A DNA stretch of 64,000 nt from an uncultured bacterium (GTDB lineage Bacteria; Verrucomicrobiota; Verrucomicrobiia; CAIQCK01). How positions within the stretch are numbered: the first letter of the stretch is position 1; the number at the start of each line of letters is the position of its first letter. The notes under the pieces were generated by a model. The model was not told the DNA's origin. It ran no database searches and saw nothing but the letters and a program-made list of their open reading frames with translations. The stretch covers positions 1-64,000 of the forward strand of contig CAIQCK010000013.1 in NCBI GenBank assembly GCA_903870275.1, in the 5' to 3' direction. The position numbers and the translations under genes were made by a program. This document shows positions 36,401 to 43,830 of the stretch, piece by piece.

Positions 36401-36696
36401 CGACGGCACGGAGCGGATTGGAGTTGTCGCGCAAGGGCGTGCTTGTGACGGCGTTCGGAGCAAACCCCGACGGCGCAGGCACGGTGTTGCGGCTCTGGGA
36501 ATACGCCGGCGGTTCCGGCCAGTGCCGCGTCCAATTGCCGGCGGGCATGAACGCGACGAGCGTCCAACCGGTGGATTTGCGCGGCTGTCCGGCGGGCAAA
36601 CCCATCGCGATCAAACAGGGCGCGTTTGCCGCCGACCTGAAAGCATTTGCGCCCACGAGCTTCGTGATTGTAGCCTCGGAAAAGAAACAACTATGA
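33409..36696 (+). CDS. Secreted GH38-like (alpha-mannosidase-type) hydrolase with N-terminal lectin-like domain
   Basis: 1095 residues with a signal peptide (ILLPLALTLLAPAVLRAPFVRA). Residues ~35-200 form a beta-sandwich resembling domains of rhamnogalacturonan lyases (FAEDGFFIVGRSDAARDWPY, then GWAGGREHAFTVVFGV). A GH38/DUF5054-like catalytic region follows from ~230: VVFKTHFDIGYTD provides the metal-binding His-x-Asp, with FSTHTEMYEPEDIVRGL and FWWEGPDGSRLLTYYSAGGYG further on. The long C-terminal beta-sandwiches of family 38 extend from ~600. Substrate linkage is not determinable; an alpha-mannoside is the family default. GAGGAGG precedes the ATG. Its stop overlaps the start of the propeller gene (ATGA). 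Confidence 0.75.
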   Translation: MRHPMNHRAAILLPLALTLLAPAVLRAPFVRADDAPKLLWEIGKADGGNAEFALAPKDYNRFAEDGFFIVGRSDAARDWPYVHPGPTDGWAGGREHAFTVVFGVRKAPREGGCRLLLDLLETHYAAPPRLRAEINGQPFELSLPKGGSDASIRGDLAKSKPHHVAVEFPAKLLKAGNNRIAIITTEGSWFLYDRVALEAPAAVEAAAVANPGKLGRPLAPKPAKIEQVIVVFKTHFDIGYTDMASNVVARYRTTMIDKALEVVDQNRDLPPAQQFAWTVPGWPMHQILDWPEQTPERKRRVEQALKDGRFVVHALPFSTHTEMYEPEDIVRGLGHSSRVMRSLGLPLSRDAKMTDVPCHTWIMPTLLRHAGVEFLHIGCNSACSSPRVPALFWWEGPDGSRLLTYYSAGGYGSGLTPPTGWPYKTWLALIHTGDNHGPPTPGEVKKLLDQAAKQLPGVKVRIGRLSDFADAILAEKAKLPVVRGDMPDTWIHGPMCDPAGAKLARNTRPAIAACEALAAQLDAWGVQRPGTAAIIAAAYEKSLLYSEHTWGGALYWITPYGKDTKWGYGDVWKAERAAGRFRRLEDSWAEHTAYIEAARDLAMPALEKNLQALAQNVGADGKRFVVYNPLPWKRDGVVSVKSDAAFAAVKPTDGVDALPVESRGGELRFVARDVPAMGYRTYVSVKAELPPSRLAGDAKSATIESPFFKAVLDPAHGAIRSLTDKRTGRELVDANAPHGFGQYLYERFDANNTADFVNSYLKIKATWAASELGKPNLPPATEAPYRAASPANCTLSVESTPVSITATMRAAAGPNLPHAVTTRLILYADEPFADLEVTLHDKAADPWPEAGWICLPFKVESPRFRLGRPGSIIDPARDIIAGANHNLFSINTGITVTDPRGRRVGVCALDNPLASLDTPGCWKYSPDFVPRRPVVYFNLFNNQWTTNFRYWNEGTWTSRVRLWTNDRANAERALITPSLEARYPLLAAVADGPAGKLPTARSGLELSRKGVLVTAFGANPDGAGTVLRLWEYAGGSGQCRVQLPAGMNATSVQPVDLRGCPAGKPIAIKQGAFAADLKAFAPTSFVIVASEKKQL

Positions 36697-37940
36697 AAAA
36701 ACTTCTGCTCCTTCCGCTCCTTGCCGCAGCCGTGGTCGCCTCGGAGGACTGGCCGCAATTCCGCGGGCCGGCGGGCGACGGGCATTCGGACGCGACCGGA
36801 TTGCCGCTGACCTGGAGCGAAACGGAGAACGTGCGCTGGAAGACGGCCATTCCGGGCGAAGGCTGGTCGTCGCCGGTGGTGCTCGGCCGGCAGGTCTGGA
36901 TGACGACGGCGATCGAGGACGGCCGCTCGCTGCGCGCGATCTGCGTGGACCGCGATACGGGCAAGATTTTGCATGACGTGGAAGTGTTCCACGTCGAGCA
37001 GCCGCCGCCGAAAAATACCGCGAACAGTCACGCGTCACCATCGCCGGTGGTCGAACCGGGGCGCGTCTATGTCTGTTTCGGCACCAGCGGCAGCGCGTGC
37101 CTCGACACGGCGACGGCGAAGGTAATCTGGAAGAATACGGAACTGACGATCAGCCACAAGGAGGGGGCGGGCAGCTCGCCGATCCTTCACGGCGGTCTCT
37201 TCATCCTCTGCTGCGATGGGACGGACGTGCAATACATGGTGGCGCTCGACAAAAACACCGGTCGCATCGTGTGGAAGACCCAGCGCAGCGCAGCGGCGAT
37301 CCTGGAGGGCAAGCGGCCCGATCTCCGCAAAGCGTTTTGCACGCCGCAAGTGATCCACGCCGCCGGCAAGGAACAACTCATCAGTGTCGGCGCGTTTCGG
37401 GCCTACGCCTACGAGCCGAAGACCGGCAAGGAAATCTGGTTTTGCAACCTGCCCGGTTTCTCCAATGTGCCGCGGCCCGTCTTCGGCCACGGGCTGGTGT
37501 ATGTCGGCACCGGATTTATGAAACCGGAACTCTGGGCAATCCGGCCGGACGGGACGGGCGACGTGACGCCAACGCACGCGGCGTGGAAGGTGTCCAAAAT
37601 GGCGTCGTTGAAACCGTCGCTGCTGCTCGTCGGTGACGAACTTTACATGTTGAACGACGGCAGCGGAACATTGACGTGCCTCGACGCGAAGGGCGGAGAG
37701 CCGGTGTGGCAGGAAAAAATTGGCGGCAGCTATTCGGCGTCGCCGGTGGCCGCGGACGGGCGGATTTATTTCTTCAACGAGAAAGGCCAGGCGACAGTGA
37801 TCAAACCGGGCAGGACGTTCGAGCGGCTCGCGACGAGCCAGCTCGACGCCGGTTGCATGGCCACGCCGGCGGTCACAGGCCGGGCGCTGATCGTGCGCAC
37901 GAAGACGCACCTGTATCGGATCGAGAATACGGCGAAATAA
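36693..37940 (+). CDS. Secreted PQQ-like beta-propeller repeat protein
   Basis: 415 residues with signal peptide MKKLLLLPLLAAAVVA, then the DWPQFRGPAGDGHSDATGLP opening that marks a large secreted propeller family of Verrucomicrobiota and Planctomycetota. Repeats of the PQQ/pyrrolo-quinoline type follow (GKILHDVEVF, CLDTATAKVIWKN, VALDKNTGRIVWK, CLDAKGGEPVWQE), each a four-stranded blade with the A-x-D-x-x-T-G-x-x-x-W core. No catalytic calcium/PQQ residues of alcohol dehydrogenases are visible, so a binding or scaffold role is more likely. Translationally coupled to the GH38-like gene. Paralogous to the protein at 42.35-43.67 kb. Confidence 0.85.
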   Translation: MKKLLLLPLLAAAVVASEDWPQFRGPAGDGHSDATGLPLTWSETENVRWKTAIPGEGWSSPVVLGRQVWMTTAIEDGRSLRAICVDRDTGKILHDVEVFHVEQPPPKNTANSHASPSPVVEPGRVYVCFGTSGSACLDTATAKVIWKNTELTISHKEGAGSSPILHGGLFILCCDGTDVQYMVALDKNTGRIVWKTQRSAAAILEGKRPDLRKAFCTPQVIHAAGKEQLISVGAFRAYAYEPKTGKEIWFCNLPGFSNVPRPVFGHGLVYVGTGFMKPELWAIRPDGTGDVTPTHAAWKVSKMASLKPSLLLVGDELYMLNDGSGTLTCLDAKGGEPVWQEKIGGSYSASPVAADGRIYFFNEKGQATVIKPGRTFERLATSQLDAGCMATPAVTGRALIVRTKTHLYRIENTAK

Positions 37941-37951
37941 ACCGGAAAGCC

Positions 37952-38008
37952 GAAGTTGACTGTAGCACCGGCATCCTTGCCGGCTCGGCTTCGTTTTTCG
38001 GGACAAAC
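37952..38008. repeat. Dispersed GCCGGCATCC repeat, copy 1
   Basis: GAAGTTGACTGTAGCACCGG and the following ~37 bases (GCATCCTTGCCGGCTCGGCTTCGTTTTTCGGGAC) match the element near 38,686 with about eight differences over 57 bases. The core CCGGCATCCTTGCCGG is a short palindrome. It sits directly behind the propeller gene stop. Confidence 0.75.
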
Positions 38009-38068
38009 CGCGCTGCGGCGCAGGTTGATTTTTCGCATCTTGGCGGACGGGCTCCAAGTGGGTAAACT

Positions 38069-38626
38069 ATGGGCATGTCATTTCAGATTCGCATTTTGAT
38101 CACAGCGGTGGTGGTGACGGTCCTGCTCGGCGGAGCGTTGGCGTTGCGCTGGATGGCGTCTCCACGCCTGCCGGCCGCGCCCGCGCCAGTGATGTCGACG
38201 AACCTCAAGGTCAAGCTCCCGCGCTGCGAAGTCGGCGCGGAAGGAACCACGGCGGTGGTCAAAGTCTACGTGCAAGTGCGCAACGACGGCGTTGCGCCAT
38301 CGCGGCTGGGGCCGGGATCGTTCTGGCTGCTTGACGCGGACGGCGTTCCGCATCTGGATCGTTACGCGGCGGAGAAACCATACGCGCCGCCGCTGGCGTT
38401 GAAGCCGGGCCAGACGGGACCGGAAATGGAACTGAAATTTGTCCTGCCGCCCAACCTCCTCGCGCACAAGCTGGTGTTATTGATCGGCGAAGCGCCCAGG
38501 GGACAAGTTGTCGGCAGCCCGCCGCCGAGTCAGGGAATTCGCGTGCCGGTGAAGGAAGACGGCCCGCCCAAAGGGCCGTTCAACGAAGGCGAATGGAAGA
38601 CGTTCGTTGGCACGCGCTGGCGGTGA
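38069..38626 (+). CDS. Hypothetical membrane-anchored protein with beta-sandwich ectodomain
   Basis: 185 residues. An N-terminal helix (ILITAVVVTVLLGGALAL) anchors the protein. The remainder resembles DUF4352-type Ig-like proteins in layout: KVYVQVRNDGVAPSRLGPGSFWLLDADG, then LKPGQTGPEMELKFVLPP and a closing EAPRGQVVG. Function unknown; probably an exported accessory protein. A second ATG two codons in is possible. Lies between two copies of the dispersed repeat. Confidence 0.6.
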   Translation: MGMSFQIRILITAVVVTVLLGGALALRWMASPRLPAAPAPVMSTNLKVKLPRCEVGAEGTTAVVKVYVQVRNDGVAPSRLGPGSFWLLDADGVPHLDRYAAEKPYAPPLALKPGQTGPEMELKFVLPPNLLAHKLVLLIGEAPRGQVVGSPPPSQGIRVPVKEDGPPKGPFNEGEWKTFVGTRWR

Positions 38627-38685
38627 ACTTCGAGGGCGGCAACACGCTGGCGCTCATGACGGAAAGAACGATGCACTCAAAAGCT

Positions 38686-38742
38686 GAAGTTGCCCGTAGC
38701 GCCGGCATCCTTGCCGGCACGACTTCGGTTTTCGGGATGAAC
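38686..38742. repeat. Dispersed GCCGGCATCC repeat, copy 2
   Basis: GAAGTTGCCCGTAGCGCCGG onwards matches copy 1, including the CGGCATCCTTGCCGG core and the TTTTCGGGA end. The element runs into the start codon of the small lipoprotein gene, so it must supply or replace that gene's leader. Confidence 0.75.
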
Positions 38743-38868
38743 CTGTTGCGATGTTTGCTGATGACGGTTGGATTGGCCGTGCTGACCGGGTGTTGGACGG
38801 CGGACAAGAACGATACGACCTACAACACAAAACAGATCCTGATCCGCGACACGCGCCCGAACAACTAA
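38737..38868 (+). CDS. Very small predicted lipoprotein
   Basis: 43 residues. MNLLRCLLMTVGLAVLTGCWT has the basic/hydrophobic signal and an LTGC lipobox, giving a mature lipopeptide of ~25 residues (CWTADKNDTTYNTKQILIRD...). Not a recognised family. The frame extends upstream through the dispersed repeat, but the signal peptide fixes the likely start. Ends 20 bases before the convergent Nudix gene. Confidence 0.45.
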   Translation: MNLLRCLLMTVGLAVLTGCWTADKNDTTYNTKQILIRDTRPNN

Positions 38869-38888
38869 CTCGCCGCCCGCCGCGAGCG

Positions 38889-39419
38889 TCAGCCCTTTCC
38901 CATCTGCTCGCCAAACTTCTGCAGCACCTTGAGGAAGCCGGGCGAGAATTGTCCCGGCTCCGTCTCGATCATCCGCAACACTTCCGCCAGCGTGAAGAAC
39001 CGGCCCGACTCGATCTCGCGCGGATTGGGCTGCGGCGGCGCGTCGGTCTGCCAGGTATAGAACGTGACGTGTTCCCAGCCGGTCTCGGCGCAGGCGGGAA
39101 ATTTGAACAAGCGCGTGAGGGCGGCGCCGGCTTCGAGGCCGAGTTCCTCGCGCAGCTCGCGCCGGGCGCAGGTGTCGGCGTCCTCGCCCGCGTCCTGGTG
39201 GCCGGAGGCGGAAGAATCGTAGCAACCGGGATGCCTGTCCTTCGTCTGCGAGCGTTTCTGGAGATAAAGCCCGCCGGCGGAGTTGAACACAAAGATGTGC
39301 ACGGCGCGGTGCATGAGGCCGCGGCGGTGAACCTCGCCGCGCGTCGCCTGGCCGATCACTTCGTCGCTGGCGTTGACGACATCGAAAAGTTCCTGCTGGT
39401 TGTCGGTGGTCATGGTCAT
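38889..39419 (-). CDS. Nudix hydrolase (Idi/YfcD-like)
   Basis: 176 residues. A perfect Nudix box G-x5-E-x7-R-E-x-x-E-E-x-G is read in GHQDAGEDADTCARRELREE, which binds the metal and attacks a nucleoside- or isopentenyl-type diphosphate. ELFDVVNASDEVIGQATRGEVHRRGLMHRAVHIFVFN at the N terminus is the hallmark of the Idi/YfcD subgroup. However, the isomerase Cys and Glu pattern is incomplete, so a hydrolase is favoured. The start lies 11 bases after the rsmA stop on the same strand; the two are likely co-transcribed. Confidence 0.88.
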   Translation of the reverse strand: MTMTTDNQQELFDVVNASDEVIGQATRGEVHRRGLMHRAVHIFVFNSAGGLYLQKRSQTKDRHPGCYDSSASGHQDAGEDADTCARRELREELGLEAGAALTRLFKFPACAETGWEHVTFYTWQTDAPPQPNPREIESGRFFTLAEVLRMIETEPGQFSPGFLKVLQKFGEQMGKG

Positions 39420-39429
39420 TGGGGGACAA

Positions 39430-40323
39430 TCACGTTTGCTTCGGTTCCGCCGGCGCGGGCGCGACCAGCTCGCGCGTCAGCAGCAACCACTGGGCCAGGC
39501 TCAATTCCTCGCCGCGCGCGGTCGCCGACGCGCCGACGCGTGTCAGCGCCGCTTCCAACCCGCCGGCCGTAACCGCGAGGCTGGTCCCGGATTTCGGCAG
39601 CAGGCCGCGCAACATTTTCCGGCGATGGCCAAAACCGGCACGCACCAGTTCCCTGAACGGCGCTTCGAGAGCCGGCTCCAGCAACGGATGCGGCGCCAGC
39701 CGCAGCGAGACGACGGCGGACTCGACGGCCGGCGGCGGCATGAAACAACGCGGCGAAATGATGTGTTCGCGGCGCACCTCGTAGAAAAGCTGCGTGAACA
39801 ACGTCAGCGCGCCGTAATCCTTGGTGCGCGGCTGCGCCGTGAGCCGGTCGGCCACTTCCCGCTGCACGGTGAGCACCATGCGCGGCGGCCGCGCGGGTGA
39901 GTCCACGAGCCGTTGCATCAGCGGCGTGGCGACGGCGTAGGGAAGGTTGGCGACCACCTTGAAGGAGGATTGGGGAGATGGAGGATCAGAGGGATGGAGG
40001 GATGCGATGGAACCGAAGTCGAACTCCAGCGCGTCGGCGTGAACCAGTTGCAATTTTTGCCGGCCGCCGAAGCGTTCACGGAGAAACTCGAAGAGCCGTC
40101 CGTCTTTCTCGACGGCGACGACGCGCACGTCGCGCTCCAGCAACACTGCCGTCAGCGCGCCGAGGCCGGGGCCGATTTCCAGCACAATGTCGTCAGCGTG
40201 CAGGCGGGCGGCGTCCACAATGAGATAGGCGATGTTCCGGTCCACCAGAAAATTCTGGCCCAACGCCCGGCTCGGTTGCAGCTCCAGCTGCTTTAACGCG
40301 GCGCGTGTCTCGTTCGGTGTCAT
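39430..40323 (-). CDS. rsmA: 16S rRNA (adenine(1518)-N6/adenine(1519)-N6)-dimethyltransferase
   Basis: Dimethylates A1518/A1519 in helix 45 of 16S rRNA with SAM. KsgA/RsmA motifs are present: ALGQNFLVDRNI, then VLEIGPGLGALTAVLLE (SAM motif I), AVEKDGRL (acidic ribose contact) and VVANLPYAVATPLM, the catalytic NLPY. FMPPPAVESAVVSL closes the core. 297 residues, normal. A proline/serine-rich insertion (GSIASLHPSDPPSPQSS) just before the NLPY strand is encoded by a GGATGGAGG-type repeat and is not typical of the family. The ATG is preceded by a leaderless-type promoter rather than a Shine-Dalgarno. Confidence 0.95.
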   Translation of the reverse strand: MTPNETRAALKQLELQPSRALGQNFLVDRNIAYLIVDAARLHADDIVLEIGPGLGALTAVLLERDVRVVAVEKDGRLFEFLRERFGGRQKLQLVHADALEFDFGSIASLHPSDPPSPQSSFKVVANLPYAVATPLMQRLVDSPARPPRMVLTVQREVADRLTAQPRTKDYGALTLFTQLFYEVRREHIISPRCFMPPPAVESAVVSLRLAPHPLLEPALEAPFRELVRAGFGHRRKMLRGLLPKSGTSLAVTAGGLEAALTRVGASATARGEELSLAQWLLLTRELVAPAPAEPKQT

Positions 40324-40329
40324 CGGCCT

Positions 40330-40358
40330 ATGATTGACCAACCAGCGCCGGCGCGCAA
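40330..40358 (-). promoter_or_regulatory. Possible rsmA promoter, leaderless geometry
   Basis: Leftward TTGCGC, 17-bp spacer, AATCAT, then 6 bases to the ATG. The -35 match is weak, but the spacing equals that at aroA and the large glycosidase. Confidence 0.35.
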
Positions 40359-40454
40359 GCCGCACGCAACTTTGCAAAACGGCCGGTGTTGGTCTTCGTG
40401 CGCACGGCAACGAGGCCGTGCGGATGGATTGAAAACAACCTGGAGACATCGTTC

Positions 40455-40886
40455 ATGAGAGCATCGGTCCTGAAAATGCTGGTTTTAGGCTGCGCAGTCG
40501 CGCTGGTCGCGCCGTCCTTCGCGTTCGGCGGAGACAAAGGGGCGGATGGCAAACGCGGATTGGGCCCCATCGAAGACGCGCTGGCCAAGGTGGAGCTCAC
40601 CGACCAGCAAAAAAAGAAGGTTGAGGACTGCAAGGCGAAGTTCCGCGACTATATGCAGTCCCGCCAGGAAGAGATGAAGGCCGCGAAACAAAGCGACGAT
40701 CCGACCAAAAAAAAGCAGCTTGGAAAGGCCCTTCGGGAAAAACGTCAGGACCTGATTGACGGCATCCGCGCCGTGCTCACCGACGAACAAAAGAAGACGT
40801 TTGACGAAGCAATGCCCAAAGCCGACGCGCACGGCAAGGGCGGCGCCAAGGGGAAACCCGACGCCGGCGGCACCGTCACGCAGTAA
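40455..40886 (+). CDS. Exported LTxxQ-type (Spy/CpxP-like) helical protein
   Basis: 143 residues with signal peptide (VLKMLVLGCAVALVAPSFAFG). A charged helical body follows, containing two LTxxQ-like motifs (VELTDQQKKKVEDCK and VLTDEQKKTFDEA), spaced as in CpxP/Spy periplasmic chaperone and metal-sensor proteins. Lysine-rich, with a Gly-rich tail. A GGAG site is nine bases upstream. Probably periplasmic and involved in envelope stress or metal handling (family-level inference). No Cpx-like two-component genes are nearby. Confidence 0.7.
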   Translation: MRASVLKMLVLGCAVALVAPSFAFGGDKGADGKRGLGPIEDALAKVELTDQQKKKVEDCKAKFRDYMQSRQEEMKAAKQSDDPTKKKQLGKALREKRQDLIDGIRAVLTDEQKKTFDEAMPKADAHGKGGAKGKPDAGGTVTQ

Positions 40887-40953
40887 CGGCAGCGCACCTC
40901 TCAAAGGCGCGGCCGGGTTTCAGGATGGCGGCCTTTCTTCCGGTGGCCGCACA

Positions 40954-42312
40954 TCAAAATCCCGCGAGTTCGTGGATTTTGGAAACGATGCGCTCTTCGA
41001 GGGACGGTGCCCACGGCCCGGGGTGTGTGCGGCTGTAGATCATCGCGCCGCCGGCTTCATAGCCGCCCTCTTCGAGCACGCGGCGGCTCGGTATATAGGC
41101 GAAGACGTCGTTGCTGTAACCCGCCACCCACACGGCAGGACCGGCCAGTTCCTTTTTCAGGCGCAACGCGTAATCCACCACCACCTCGCCGCCGATGGCC
41201 ACGAGCACGAGATCGTTGCCGAAGCGAACGACCTGCACCGGGCACGGATAATTCGCGGGCACCTTGCCCTGATCCATCTGGTTCAGCAGCCACTTCGCAT
41301 GGCCGCGCTCGTATTTGTTTTTGGAGTCGAGCAACTTCTGCAAGTCCTCGCGCGGGGGCAGGGGCGCGTAGTCGAGGGCGACTTCGCTGAAGGCCGCTCG
41401 CAACGGGCCGGCGAGCGGGCGCGGCACGGTGTCCAGCGCGGTCTCGACGGCGTCGGCGAGCGCGCGGCCGTGATGTTGCACGAAATCCGGCGTGCGGCGC
41501 GGATACGGATTCTGGTCGCCGCCGCAACCCTGCATGAAGAGCGCGACGGTTTCCGGGTGCGCCGCCTGGAGATATTCCTGCGCGTAGCCGGCGTAATCGC
41601 CGCAAAACTTGTAAAAGCTCAACGTCGTGTTGTGGCACGAGTAACCGAAGAGCAGGGCGCGCAATTGTTTTCCGTCGGGACTGGTCACGCGCAGCACCGG
41701 CACGTCGTGATCCACCGGCCCGTCGGGATTCGGCGCATTGGTGAAACCCCTGGCAGTCGGCCGGCGGCGGTTCATGGCGAAACCGCAGCGCGCGTGAAGA
41801 TAATCCAGGCGCGCCGGCGCGAGTTGCTTCAGCGCGTCGCCGATGAGCTGGAAGGTCTTGTCCTCGAGCTGCCGGCCATAAGCCTCTGCCTCCTGCTGGC
41901 GTGCCACGTCGCCATCGTCGCTGTTGGCGCCGTTCAGGCGAAACTCCGGCCCGCTGTGCGTGTGCGACGCGTTCAGCAGCAGCGATTCCGGCGCGAGCTG
42001 GTAAGCCTCCCCGCAACGTTTGGCCAGCGCCTGCCGCAGCGTGCGCGGCACGCCGATGAGATCATACGTGACGATCACCAACCGCGCGCCCGCCGCGTCC
42101 TCGACCGCCAGCGCCTTCGCGAACAAATCCTGCGCGACGCCCTGCGAGGAGTTGGTGCGCGACGCGAAGCCGGCCATCCACATGCTATGCTCTGGCGTGA
42201 TCTTCACAGCCGCCGCCCCGGCTTTCCAGACGGCGTTGGTTTCCGTGGCCGCGTTCAAACCAACCGCCGATAACAGACACGCCAGCATCACCACCCGAAG
42301 GATGGGTTTCAT
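40954..42312 (-). CDS. Secreted neutral/alkaline ceramidase-like protein (second paralogue)
   Basis: 452 residues with Sec signal (ILRVVMLACLLSAVGLNA). Ceramidase-N-terminal-domain motifs are present: WKAGAAAVKITPEHSMWMAGF, VIVTYDLIGVPRTL, NASHTHSGPEF (His-rich active-site signature), LLFGYSCHNTTLSF and FMQGCGGDQNPYPR. VLVAIGGEVVVDYALRLK and VWVAGYSNDVFAYIPSRRVLEEGGYE form the end. It lacks the Ig-like C domain, as in the Tat paralogue at 13.1 kb, but uses Sec export. GGAAGG is six bases before the ATG. Located 33 bases behind the propeller gene, same strand, so one unit. Confidence 0.85.
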   Translation of the reverse strand: MKPILRVVMLACLLSAVGLNAATETNAVWKAGAAAVKITPEHSMWMAGFASRTNSSQGVAQDLFAKALAVEDAAGARLVIVTYDLIGVPRTLRQALAKRCGEAYQLAPESLLLNASHTHSGPEFRLNGANSDDGDVARQQEAEAYGRQLEDKTFQLIGDALKQLAPARLDYLHARCGFAMNRRRPTARGFTNAPNPDGPVDHDVPVLRVTSPDGKQLRALLFGYSCHNTTLSFYKFCGDYAGYAQEYLQAAHPETVALFMQGCGGDQNPYPRRTPDFVQHHGRALADAVETALDTVPRPLAGPLRAAFSEVALDYAPLPPREDLQKLLDSKNKYERGHAKWLLNQMDQGKVPANYPCPVQVVRFGNDLVLVAIGGEVVVDYALRLKKELAGPAVWVAGYSNDVFAYIPSRRVLEEGGYEAGGAMIYSRTHPGPWAPSLEERIVSKIHELAGF

Positions 42313-42345
42313 AAGCACCTTCCTTTAACGACACGTCTTTCGACG

Positions 42346-43668
42346 CTATTTTTTATCTGTCGCCGCCTCGATACGATAGAGGGCGGCTTTCGTTCGCAGA
42401 ATAAGGGCCTTGCCCGAAACGGCTGGCGAGGCCATGCATCCCTTCTCGAGCGTGTTGACCGCCAGTACCTCGAAGGCGCGGCCGGGTTTGAGAATGGTGG
42501 TCTTGCCTTGCTGATTGGCAAAGTAGAGCCGCCCGTCCGCGTAAACCGGCGAGGCGGCGTAGTTGCCGGTGAGCTTGTCCTTCCAGACCTCCTTGCCCGT
42601 GGCGACTTCGAGACAGGTGATGTCGCCGCCGTCGCTGACCATGTAGAGCAGGTCGTCCACGATGATCGGCGAGGCGGTCCGCGCCACGTGTTTGTCGAAC
42701 TTCCAAACCACGTGGCTGTCCGTCACATCGCCCTGACCGCCGAGGCGGACGGCCCAGAGCTCCGATGCGCCGGAACCGGTGATGAACAGGCAGCAACCGT
42801 TGGCGAAGAGCGGCCGGGGCGCGGCCGACCAAGCGATGAAATGCACCTTCCACAGCTCGCGGCCGGTGCGAGGGTCGTAGGCATACGATGCCTTCGCGCC
42901 TGGGCTGAACATCTGCGGCTGGCCGTCCACGTTGACAATGAACGGCGTGCTGTGTGCCTTGCGAAGGTCACCGTCTTTCGCAAATTTCTGAAAACCCTCC
43001 GCGTCGTTGAACTTGATCGAGCGATTGGTTTTCCAGACGGTCTTGCCGGTCTGCTTGTCGAGCGCCACCAGATACTGCAAGTCCGCGCCGTCCATCGTCA
43101 GGATCAGAAGATTCTCGAAGAAGACCAGCGACGAGGCCGGCCCGCGATAATGGCGGCAGGGCAGGTCCTGCCGTTGCCAGAGGACCTTGCATGTCGTGGT
43201 GTCCAGGCATGCCGTGCCGTAACAGCCGAAGTGGACATAGACGCGGCCCGGCTCAATCGCCGGCGACGGCGAGGCGTAGCCGTTGACGGCGTTGCCCAGT
43301 GGTTCGGGATTGTCGCAGTGAAACAGTTTCTCGTTGAACCGGACCTTGCCGGTATTGGCGTCCACGCACATGACAAAAAAATCGTGGCCATCCTCTGTCG
43401 CCGTGGTCAGCCAGATTTGGTCGCCCAGCACCACGGGCGTGGACCAACCGCGGTAAGGAATCTCCGTCTTCCATCGGACGTTTTCAGTCTCGCTCCATTG
43501 CAGCGGTAAGCCGGCGGGTTTGTTGTCGCCCGGTGCCGCGGCGTATCCGTTGCCCCACGGTCCACGAAACTCCGGCCAGTCCGCCCGCGCCGTTCGCAGG
43601 CCCAGCGACGACATCATCACCACCAGCAAACCCATCAGCAACGGTCGCAAGATATTCATGCAGGTCAT
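42346..43668 (-). CDS. Secreted PQQ-like beta-propeller repeat protein (second paralogue)
   Basis: About 440 residues with a signal peptide (ILRPLLMGLLVVMMSSLGLRTARA), then DWPEFRGPWGNGYA and GLPLQWSETENVRWKTEIPYRGWS, which align closely with the propeller at 36.7 kb. Blades carry VMCVDANTGKVRFN, CLDTTTCKVLWQR, VALDKQTGKTVWK and CLEVATGKEVWKD. Likely a secreted binding or redox-accessory propeller; no enzyme residues are evident. GGAG before the cluster of start codons favours the third ATG (six-base spacing). Followed by the ceramidase-like gene. Confidence 0.85.
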   Translation of the reverse strand: MTCMNILRPLLMGLLVVMMSSLGLRTARADWPEFRGPWGNGYAAAPGDNKPAGLPLQWSETENVRWKTEIPYRGWSTPVVLGDQIWLTTATEDGHDFFVMCVDANTGKVRFNEKLFHCDNPEPLGNAVNGYASPSPAIEPGRVYVHFGCYGTACLDTTTCKVLWQRQDLPCRHYRGPASSLVFFENLLILTMDGADLQYLVALDKQTGKTVWKTNRSIKFNDAEGFQKFAKDGDLRKAHSTPFIVNVDGQPQMFSPGAKASYAYDPRTGRELWKVHFIAWSAAPRPLFANGCCLFITGSGASELWAVRLGGQGDVTDSHVVWKFDKHVARTASPIIVDDLLYMVSDGGDITCLEVATGKEVWKDKLTGNYAASPVYADGRLYFANQQGKTTILKPGRAFEVLAVNTLEKGCMASPAVSGKALILRTKAALYRIEAATDKK

Positions 43669-43830
43669 CATAATCTCCATTCGACAGCATCCAGCCGGAC
43701 GTTCGCGATTCTGCCGGTTGGGGTGGGATTCTTAAAGCATTTATTCGCCCATCGGGTTTGCCGGCCGTCATCGTCGCCGGCTGCTCTTGACAACGGTCAC
43801 GGTCAGGCATTTCATCGCCGCTGACAAACC

